A stretch of 64,000 bases of DNA. It comes from Corynebacterium meitnerae. GTDB lineage: Bacteria; Actinomycetota; Actinomycetes; Mycobacteriales; Mycobacteriaceae. Under the pieces are notes generated by a model. That model saw nothing but the letters and a program-made list of their open reading frames with translations, did no database searches and was not told where the DNA came from. Positions within the stretch are counted from its first letter, which is position 1; every line of letters begins with the position of its first letter. The translations under genes and the position numbers were made by a program. The stretch covers positions 248,001-312,000 of the forward strand of contig NZ_JAKMUS010000001.1 in NCBI RefSeq assembly GCF_027570075.1, in the 5' to 3' direction. This document shows, piece by piece, positions 57,754 through 64,000 of the stretch.

Positions 57754-59667
57754 TTAGTTCTCCTTGGTCTCGGTTGGGGTGTCCGCTACGACGGTCTTTT
57801 CTGCTTGTCGACGAACCCTAGTACGCCCCACTGCCTCCGGGTTCAGCTTGCCAGCCTCGAAGGCCTTGGCCATGCCGTTCACAGCCGGCTTTCCCCAGAA
57901 CTTCTTGCGGGAAGCCAGGATCATGATCGGCGCGGTGACCAGGAAGGTGACCAGGAGGTCGAAGATCGTGGTCAGACCCATGGTGAAGGCAAATCCCTTG
58001 ACCTCGCCGACAGCGAGGAAGTAAATGATCACTGCGCCGATCAGGGTGACCATGTTGCCTGTGATGATCGTGTCCTTCGCGCGTTCCCAACCATTGAGGG
58101 TTGCCGAGCGGAAGGTTCTGCCGCGACGGACTTCGTCCTTGACACGCTCATACAGAACGACGAAGGAGTCAGCCGTGGTACCGATACCGATGATCAGACC
58201 CGCAACACCGGACAGATCCAGTGTGTAGCCGATCCAGCGACCGAGCAGCACCAGCGCGCCGTACACCAGCAGGCCAGCGCACAGCAGCGTGAACAGGGAG
58301 ATCAGGCCGTACAGGCGGTAGTAGAAGAACACGAACGCTGCGACGAGCGCCAGGCCCACCAGGCCAGCGATGATGCCCGCCTTGAGCGAAGCGAGACCCA
58401 GCGACGGCGGAACCGTGGTTGCGGTACCACCCGGCTCACCGTTCTCACCAGCAAAGGACAGTGGCAGCGCACCGTAGCGCAGGTTGTTGGCCAGGTTCTC
58501 TGCCTCTTCCTGGGTGAACTGACCGGTGATCGAGGTTGCCGAGCCAACCGGCGTCGGCGACTGGATCTGCGGTGCAGAGATCACCTGGGAGTCCAGGGTG
58601 ATAGCAATCTGCTGGCCCACCATGGCGGACGTCAGAGCGGCCCACGTGGACGAACCGTTGTGCTCACCTTCCTGGCTGAACGCGAAGTTGATCTCCATCT
58701 GGCCAGTCTGGGAGTTGAAGCCACCCGTGATCGGGCGGTTCGTATCAATCTGGTTACCCGTCAGGCGTGGGCCCTCCGGGTCCTCAACGCCCTGCAGCAG
58801 CGGGACCGGATCCAGCAGCAGCGGGGAGCCCGAGTTGGAGTCACATGCAACGAGTGGCTTCGTCGGATCATCCGTACCCGCCAGCGGGTCAGCCGGTGCC
58901 GGGGTGTCCGGGGTAGCCGGCTGGCACTTCATCAGCATCGCAGCGGCCTGCAGGGCCGTCGGGTCAGCGGACTGACGGTCATTGCGCAGCATCTCGGTTG
59001 CCTCTTGGCGGAACTCAGCTGCCTCAAGGGAGTTTTCCGGCTCCTCCTTCGGCTTAGCCGTGATCTCCGGCGCGGTGATCTTCTCCAGCGCGGGTGTTGT
59101 GGCCCCTTCTTCTCCGCCGGCTTGCTGGTTCTCAACCTGCTGGTTGAAGCTATCAGCAAACAGGTTCACCGTGTTCTTTGCTTCTTCCGGGGTAAGAACG
59201 CGGTACTCAACCCAACGGTTGGCCATCTCCCCCAGCACCTTGGGGAAGGCCGCTTGATCAACCTGACCAGCGGCCTGCGATACCGGACGGAACAGCAGCT
59301 GGGAGGTCTGACCGATGCTGCGCACCTCAGACGTATCCTCACCAGCCACGGTGATCACCAGCGTGTTGCCGTCGACGACAACGGAGGCGCCAGAAACGCC
59401 CATGCCGTTCACACGATTTTCCAGAATGGTGCGGGCTTGGTTCAGCTGGTCATTCGTTGGCTCCTCGCCCTGCGGGACGAGGGTCACACGGGTACCGCCC
59501 TGAAGGTCAATACCCAGCTTCGGGCTTGCTTGCCTATCACCCGTGAAAAACACAAGGGCGTAGGTAGCAATAAGAATAAGCGCGAACAGCGCTAGTGCCC
59601 GTGCTGGCCACTCCTTCTTCGATGCGCCTTCGCGCGAAGTCCGCTTCGATGTTTTCTTCGAAGTCAC
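57754..59667 (-). CDS. secD: Protein translocase subunit SecD
   Basis: The 637-residue subunit has an N-terminal helix, then LGIDLQGGTRVTLVPQG, a long extracytoplasmic domain with a Gln/Glu/Pro-rich insertion (QVENQQAGGEEGA...), and five C-terminal helices with GIGTTADSFVVLYERVKDEVRRGRT. GTG 59667 follows AGGAGA at good distance and is preferred to the open frame up to 59700. It works as a complex with SecF and YajC, all three encoded in this operon. Confidence 0.95.
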   Translation of the reverse strand: MTSKKTSKRTSREGASKKEWPARALALFALILIATYALVFFTGDRQASPKLGIDLQGGTRVTLVPQGEEPTNDQLNQARTILENRVNGMGVSGASVVVDGNTLVITVAGEDTSEVRSIGQTSQLLFRPVSQAAGQVDQAAFPKVLGEMANRWVEYRVLTPEEAKNTVNLFADSFNQQVENQQAGGEEGATTPALEKITAPEITAKPKEEPENSLEAAEFRQEATEMLRNDRQSADPTALQAAAMLMKCQPATPDTPAPADPLAGTDDPTKPLVACDSNSGSPLLLDPVPLLQGVEDPEGPRLTGNQIDTNRPITGGFNSQTGQMEINFAFSQEGEHNGSSTWAALTSAMVGQQIAITLDSQVISAPQIQSPTPVGSATSITGQFTQEEAENLANNLRYGALPLSFAGENGEPGGTATTVPPSLGLASLKAGIIAGLVGLALVAAFVFFYYRLYGLISLFTLLCAGLLVYGALVLLGRWIGYTLDLSGVAGLIIGIGTTADSFVVLYERVKDEVRRGRTFRSATLNGWERAKDTIITGNMVTLIGAVIIYFLAVGEVKGFAFTMGLTTIFDLLVTFLVTAPIMILASRKKFWGKPAVNGMAKAFEAGKLNPEAVGRTRVRRQAEKTVVADTPTETKEN

Positions 59668-59874
59668 GTACAAGATCTCCTGATAGCCTGCTACTTCCAC
59701 TCCGCCTCACCAGCTGTTCAAACCAGCCTGCGGGGAAGCACAGTGGGTGTCTATTCACTTCTGCCCATGAAAAGGCACAAGGTCCAAAAAGTGATGGTAC
59801 GTCATGTACCCGGAAATAATTAAGCCCGGCCCGCTTTCACAGCAAGGCCGGAGCAGGATGGAACTAGACCGCGG

Positions 59875-60198
59875 TTAGTTGTCTTTCTGCTCTTGCAGGT
59901 CTTCCACCGTCGGCTCATCCCGGTATGCGACGGGCTCAACCTCTTCTTCGATGCGCTTGTACACACCGACGCGCTCCATGGTCACCACTACACCCGGTGC
60001 GATCTCCAGATCAACCGTCTCCTCATTGCCCGCCACGACCGTGCCATGGAAGCCGGAGACGCTGATGATCTTGTCACCAGGGGCGATGGCTGCCTGAAGT
60101 TGCTTTGCTTCTTCCATGCGCTTGCGCTGGGACCGGGTCATCAGCAGCGTGGGCAGAGCGAACAGTGCGAAGATAAATAGAAGAAGAAGAATTTCCAT
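59875..60198 (-). CDS. yajC: Preprotein translocase subunit YajC
   Basis: A 107-residue protein with one N-terminal membrane helix (EILLLLFIFALFALPTLLMT) and a basic-then-acidic cytoplasmic tail. QRKRMEEAKQLQAAIAPGDKIISVSGFHGTVV is characteristic. ATG 60198 follows TAGGA; ATG 60216 would add six residues without a ribosome binding site. It lies upstream of secD with a 207-base gap that contains a weak GC-rich hairpin (CCGGCC/GGCCGG near 59827-59852). Confidence 0.92.
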   Translation of the reverse strand: MEILLLLFIFALFALPTLLMTRSQRKRMEEAKQLQAAIAPGDKIISVSGFHGTVVAGNEETVDLEIAPGVVVTMERVGVYKRIEEEVEPVAYRDEPTVEDLQEQKDN

Positions 60199-60226
60199 AG
60201 TTCCTAATTCTTTCATACGGCGTTGA

Positions 60227-61303
60227 TCACATCAGGTGTAGTTGCCCCGGGGCCTCTGGCGGCGGGGTCATGCCTAGGTGGTGCCAGGCAGCAGCGGTGG
60301 CGACGCGTCCTCGACCGGTTCGGGCCATAAGTCCCGCCCGCACAAGGTATGGCTCGCAGACCTCCTCCACCGTGGAGGGTTCCTCCCCCACCGCGATAGC
60401 CAGGGTGCTCACGCCGACGGGGCCACCGCCATGAGACTTAATTAGGGTCTCCAGCACTGCCCGGTCGAGACGATCAAGGCCCAGCTCATCGACGTCGAAG
60501 ACTTCGAGTGCCTGGCGTGCAGCGTCCACCGTGACGCGCCCATCTCCATTGACCTCAGCCCAGTCACGCACGCGGCGCAGCAGCCGGTTGGCAATACGGG
60601 GTGTCCCACGGGAGCGGGAGCCGATCTCCACTGCCGCATCATGGTCAATCTCCACACCCAGGATCGACGCGGCACGAGTGATCACATGCGTGAGATCATC
60701 AACGTCGTAGAACTCCATCTGCGCGGTGAAGCCGAAACGGTCACGCAGCGGGCCGGTAAGCATGCCCGCGCGCGTTGTTGCGCCCACGAGGGTGAACGGC
60801 GGGATCTCCAACGGAATCGAGGTAGCACCGGGGCCTTTGCCGACGATCACGTCAATGCGGAAATCCTCCATCGCCATGTAGAGCATCTCCTCAGCGGGAC
60901 GGGCGATGCGGTGGATCTCGTCGATGAAAAGCACATCGCCTTCCATGAGGTTGGACAGCATCGCTGCAAGATCCCCGGCTCGCTCGAGTGCCGGGCCAGA
61001 CGTCATGCGTAACGACGTTCCCAGTTCCTGCGCCACAATCATCGCCATCGTCGTCTTACCCAAACCAGGCGGGCCGGACAGAAGAATATGGTCCGGTGTC
61101 ACATTGCGTTTCTTCGCACCTTCAAGAACAAGGCCAAGCTGCTGGCGCACCTTTGGCTGACCAATGAACTCATCAATAGATTTCGGGCGCAGTGACCTCT
61201 CATAGTCCCGTTCCTCCGACTGCTGCGCGGCATCAATCGGTGAATTAATCTGCCGCGCCAGCTCCGGCGGCAGTTCAAACTCAGTCTTTTCTACATCAGA
61301 CAT
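60227..61303 (-). CDS. ruvB: Holliday junction branch migration ATPase RuvB
   Basis: A 358-residue AAA+ motor with Walker [10 protein letters not shown], Walker [10 protein letters not shown], sensor 1 [11 protein letters not shown] and [10 protein letters not shown]-terminal winged helix with [17 protein letters not shown] completes the protein. Two hexamers flank RuvA on a junction. It lies downstream of ruvA by 21 bases. Confidence 0.98.
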   Translation of the reverse strand: MSDVEKTEFELPPELARQINSPIDAAQQSEERDYERSLRPKSIDEFIGQPKVRQQLGLVLEGAKKRNVTPDHILLSGPPGLGKTTMAMIVAQELGTSLRMTSGPALERAGDLAAMLSNLMEGDVLFIDEIHRIARPAEEMLYMAMEDFRIDVIVGKGPGATSIPLEIPPFTLVGATTRAGMLTGPLRDRFGFTAQMEFYDVDDLTHVITRAASILGVEIDHDAAVEIGSRSRGTPRIANRLLRRVRDWAEVNGDGRVTVDAARQALEVFDVDELGLDRLDRAVLETLIKSHGGGPVGVSTLAIAVGEEPSTVEEVCEPYLVRAGLMARTGRGRVATAAAWHHLGMTPPPEAPGQLHLM

Positions 61304-61324
61304 CCGTCACTGCACCTCCCCCTT

Positions 61325-61945
61325 CTATTTCTTACCCAAACGGTTAAGTGCTGCGCGCAGCAATGCAGAGGAATCCACCTCTGGGTCTTCTTCCACGACA
61401 GCGCCAACCGCGGTGCGTGCACTCTTCTCCGGGAAGCCAAGACCGACGAGCGCCTCCACCACCTGTTCCGTGGCAAAGGAGGCACTAGCGGTTGCTGCTG
61501 TCGCTGCACCGCTAGCATCACCTTCGGCAGCCGGTGCCGCATAGACACCCTTCAGCTTGTCCTTGAGCTCAAGGATCAAACGGTCAGCCATCTTCTTGCC
61601 CACACCGGGGATGGCTTGAATCGCCTTGGAATCACCGGCAGTGATGTGCCCAGCAAGCTCAGCTGGTTCAAAGACGGACAAAGAGGCCATTGCCAACTTC
61701 GGACCCAGCCCAGAAACGGTGGTGAGGCGGTGGAACATGCTGCGCCCATCATCATCAGTAAACCCATAGAGGGTCATGCTGTCTTCTTTGACCACCATCG
61801 CGGTCAACACACGAGCATTCTCACCGCGGGTCAACCGGCCCAGGGTCGGCGGGGTGGCCATGAAGCGATATCCCACACCAGCACACTCAATGACAGCGTG
61901 GTCCAAACCAATGGCGATCACTTCGCCGTTCAGAGAATCAATCAT
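61325..61945 (-). CDS. ruvA: Holliday junction DNA helicase subunit RuvA
   Basis: The 206-residue subunit binds the junction and loads RuvB. It has an N-terminal OB fold ([27 protein letters not shown]), two helix-hairpin-helix motifs ([15 protein letters not shown] and [16 protein letters not shown]) and the flexible C-terminal domain III with [17 protein letters not shown]. The start overlaps the ruvC stop by four bases. Confidence 0.96.
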   Translation of the reverse strand: MIDSLNGEVIAIGLDHAVIECAGVGYRFMATPPTLGRLTRGENARVLTAMVVKEDSMTLYGFTDDDGRSMFHRLTTVSGLGPKLAMASLSVFEPAELAGHITAGDSKAIQAIPGVGKKMADRLILELKDKLKGVYAAPAAEGDASGAATAATASASFATEQVVEALVGLGFPEKSARTAVGAVVEEDPEVDSSALLRAALNRLGKK

Positions 61946-62526
61946 GGGTTTACTCGTGCCTTTCCATTCACGGGATTCCTTGGGGTCGATGCAGGGCTTT
62001 GCGCCGCCAGCGCTGCTGCCGCAGCACCACGCGCAAGCAGTGGTGCACGCCAGCAATGACACACAGCAATGGCCAGCGCATCAGCGGCATCCGCTGGCTT
62101 CGGCGGCGCGGACAGGCCCAGAATGCGCGTAATCATCGCGGTCATCTGTTTCTTATCCGCACGGCCATTACCGGAAATCGCCTTCTTCACCTCGGACGGG
62201 GTGTACATGTACACCGGGATATCGCGCTCCGCGGCTGCCAACACCATCACGCCAACGGCATGAGCGGTCTGCATCACGGTGGATACGTTGCCACGTTCGA
62301 AGATGCGCTCCATTGCCACGACGTCTGGCTTGTAATCATCCATCCATTCGTTCACAGCATGGGACAGACGCAACAAACGCTGAGCGAGTTCCGCATCTGA
62401 CGGCGTGCGCACAACACCCACCGCCACGGGGATCACCTGCCTGCCCTTGCCAGCCTGGATCACGGACAGGCCACACCGGGTCAAGCCCGGGTCAATGCCC
62501 ATCACGCGCAGGCCCTCAAGGTTCAT
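61942..62526 (-). CDS. ruvC: Crossover junction endodeoxyribonuclease RuvC
   Basis: A 194-residue RNase H-fold resolvase. Acidic catalytic residues lie in [25 protein letters not shown] and [14 protein letters not shown]. The region NGRADKKQM is the conserved DNA-binding loop. It is the first gene of ruvC-ruvA-ruvB. A 30-residue Ala-rich C-terminal tail is extra. Confidence 0.97.
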   Translation of the reverse strand: MNLEGLRVMGIDPGLTRCGLSVIQAGKGRQVIPVAVGVVRTPSDAELAQRLLRLSHAVNEWMDDYKPDVVAMERIFERGNVSTVMQTAHAVGVMVLAAAERDIPVYMYTPSEVKKAISGNGRADKKQMTAMITRILGLSAPPKPADAADALAIAVCHCWRAPLLARGAAAAALAAQSPASTPRNPVNGKARVNP

Positions 62527-62586
62527 AGCTCCCCTTCACTACCCCGACCTTCGGAGTCACACACTTGTTCTACCACAAGAACACAC

Positions 62587-62618
62587 ATACCCGGCCTCCC
62601 ACACGGAAGACCGGGTAT
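62587..62618 (-). terminator. Terminator-like hairpin after yebC
   Basis: ATACCCGG and CCGGGTAT are perfect arms, extended inward by CTTCC/GGGAG with one G-T pair. It lies 19 bases after the yebC stop and is followed on the minus strand by GTGTGTTCTTGT. Confidence 0.7.
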
Positions 62619-62636
62619 CTGAATGCAGTTTTGGGG

Positions 62637-63392
62637 TTACTCGTTAGCCAGTGCCTCAGCAACCTCGTCCGACATCGTCATGTTGGTGTAGACGTTCTGG
62701 ACATCGTCGGCGTCCTCCAACGCGTCGATAAGCTTCTCCAGCTTCTTCGCGCCCTCCAGGTCCAACTCGACCTCGACAGAAGCACGAAAGTCCTGGTCCG
62801 TCTCCTCGACTTCAATGCCAGCGTCCTTCAGCGCGTCGCGCACTGCGTGCAGATCAGTTGCCTCAGAGACAACCTCGAAGTGCTCGCCCAGGTCATTGAC
62901 CTCTTCCGCACCAGCCTCAAGGACAGCCATGAGCACGTCGTCCTCCGTCAGGTCGCCCTTGACCACGGTGTTCACGCCCTTACGGCTGAACATGTAGCCA
63001 ACGGAACCGGACTCACCCAGGTTGCCACCGTTCTTGGTCATCGCGGTGCGCACCTCAGTCGCAGCACGGTTGCGGTTATCCGTCAGGCACTGGATGAGCA
63101 TGGCCACACCATTCGGACCGTAGCCCTCGTAGGTGATGTCCTCCCAGTCGGAGCCACCAGCTTCCTCACCGGAGCCACGCTTGCGGGCGCGCTCAATGTT
63201 GTCCTTGGGCACAGAAGCCTTCTGTGCCTTGCGGATCATGTCGTCGAGGGTCGGGTTACCAGCCGGGTCACCACCGCCAGTACGTGCGGCGACCTCAATG
63301 TCCTTGATCAGTTTCGCCCACAGCTTGGAACGCTTCGCGTCATTAGCAGCTTTCTTGTGCTTGGTAGTAGCCCATTTTGAGTGGCCAGCCAT
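62637..63392 (-). CDS. yebC: YebC/PmpR family DNA-binding regulatory protein
   Basis: The 251-residue protein starts [22 protein letters not shown] and contains [14 protein letters not shown] and [28 protein letters not shown] segments typical of the family. Recent work links YebC-type proteins to translation of proline-rich stretches as well as to transcription. It precedes the ruv genes, as is common. It has its own terminator and a 77-base upstream gap. Confidence 0.95.
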   Translation of the reverse strand: MAGHSKWATTKHKKAANDAKRSKLWAKLIKDIEVAARTGGGDPAGNPTLDDMIRKAQKASVPKDNIERARKRGSGEEAGGSDWEDITYEGYGPNGVAMLIQCLTDNRNRAATEVRTAMTKNGGNLGESGSVGYMFSRKGVNTVVKGDLTEDDVLMAVLEAGAEEVNDLGEHFEVVSEATDLHAVRDALKDAGIEVEETDQDFRASVEVELDLEGAKKLEKLIDALEDADDVQNVYTNMTMSDEVAEALANE

Positions 63393-63469
63393 GTGCCATC
63401 TCCCCTTTCCTCTGGCTAAAGTGTCGGCTGCCTAGTATACGCCGACCCTTTCAGCCAGTTTTTCTGCCA

Positions 63470-64000
63470 CTACTCGAAGGCGACTTTGCCCTCCGCCAAG
63501 GTGCGAGTCAGGCCTTCCTGCACCACCATGGCCACCAGGTTTCCCTTGGAGTCGAAGACACGGCCCTGGGTCAGGGCGCGGCCACCGTGTGCGGACGGGG
63601 AAACCTGGTCATACAGCATCCACTCATCGGCGCGGAAGGGGCGCAGGAACCACATCGCGTGGTCCAGGGACGCCATCTGCACCTTGTGTCCACGGTGCGG
63701 GACCAAAGCCGAGTGCAGCAGAGTCAGGTCAGACATGTACGCCAGGGTGCAAATGTGGAAGGTCTGATCATCCGGCAACGCGCGACGGGATTTAAACCAC
63801 ACCACCTGCTGGCTGGGCGTGTACGGGTTGTGCGCAAAGTCATTGTCGGGCACCACACGCACATCCCAGTCCTTCGCCCACATGGAGAAGAACTTCAGCG
63901 GGCCGCCTGCCTGCTCCAGCGGGATGACGTCATCTGGTGGCGGAACTTCACGCATCTTGTCGGAGTGCTCAATGCCCTCATCGTTGGTGATGTGGAAGCT
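63470..64000 (-). CDS. tesB: Acyl-CoA thioesterase II, C-terminal part (runs off the window)
   Basis: The frame is open from the window edge at 64000 to the stop at 63470, giving 177 residues. The double hot-dog signature SLDHAMWFLRPFRADEWMLY carries the catalytic aspartate, followed by SPSAHGGRALTQGRVFDSKGNLVAMVVQEGLTR. An upstream HITNDEGIEHSDKMR is also in frame. It hydrolyses fatty acyl-CoA. An internal ATG at 63955 is not the start. The N-terminal half is outside the window. Confidence 0.9.
   Translation of the reverse strand, partial: SFHITNDEGIEHSDKMREVPPPDDVIPLEQAGGPLKFFSMWAKDWDVRVVPDNDFAHNPYTPSQQVVWFKSRRALPDDQTFHICTLAYMSDLTLLHSALVPHRGHKVQMASLDHAMWFLRPFRADEWMLYDQVSPSAHGGRALTQGRVFDSKGNLVAMVVQEGLTRTLAEGKVAFE

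Noticed and set aside
59827..59852. GC-rich hairpin CCGGCC/GGCCGG after yajC as a terminator
   Set aside because: Only six base pairs with a 14-base loop and no proper T-run; secD continues downstream, so termination is not supported.

Overview
The window is a high-GC actinobacterial chromosome segment that looks like Corynebacterium. The reasons are a pyrR-pyrB-pyrC-carA-carB operon led by pyrR, an aroE / A24 peptidase / aroC-aroK-aroB-aroQ-pepQ-efp-nusB cluster, an aspS-rarA-alaS-ruvX-mltG cluster, a ruvC-ruvA-ruvB-yajC-secD-secF-(family 5 binding protein)-apt-rel cluster, and an IS1249-type element. From memory this gene order is close to Corynebacterium glutamicum; I cannot name the species. 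No rRNA, tRNA or CRISPR array was seen.

Layout. 1-5375 (minus): pyrimidine operon whose first gene, pyrR, has a PyrR-type RNA element over its ribosome binding site. 5575-6883 (plus): two YbjN-like genes and a Pro/Gln-rich membrane protein. 6931-10753: a decayed defence islet with a restriction-modification gene cut off at its methyltransferase motif, a DUF4062-type protein, a beheaded gene fragment and an IS1249 copy. 10764-14345 (minus): a monosaccharide-type ABC importer and a lipoprotein. 14480-15913: an IS256-family element with a 9-bp target duplication. 15990-17891 (plus): a membrane-anchored Hsp70-like protein. 17911-27315 (minus): polyphosphate kinase 2, nusB, efp, pepQ, the shikimate genes, an A24 peptidase and mltG. 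27318-35271 (minus): ruvX, alaS, rarA, a phosphotransferase-like gene and aspS. 35401-37016 (plus): a zinc metallopeptidase overlapping a HEPN-CBS fusion gene. 37020-43346 (minus): a six-gene carbohydrate ABC operon containing a DUF4032 kinase-like gene and a YesL-like gene. 43492-44928 (plus): L-serine dehydratase. 44942-47440: an accessory islet with a small hypothetical gene, hipA, hipB and a non-coding stretch rich in palindromes. 47441-49895 (minus): hisS, a metallo-beta-lactamase-fold hydrolase and tpx. 50047-51504 (plus): a membrane-anchored cyclophilin and a small exported protein. 51752-64000 (minus): rel, apt, a family 5 binding lipoprotein, secF, secD, yajC, ruvB, ruvA, ruvC, yebC and the 3' part of tesB.

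Most of the window is core metabolism and information processing: pyrimidine and aromatic amino-acid synthesis, aminoacyl-tRNA synthesis, Holliday junction processing, Sec export and the stringent response. The less explained parts are the kinase-like gene inside the sugar-transport operon, the HEPN-CBS fusion, the mosaic Hsp70, the decayed defence islet, and several large inverted repeats in intergenic DNA. Gene starts were chosen by ribosome binding sites, overlaps and family N-termini, and often differ from the longest open frame. No similarity search or folding program could be run.
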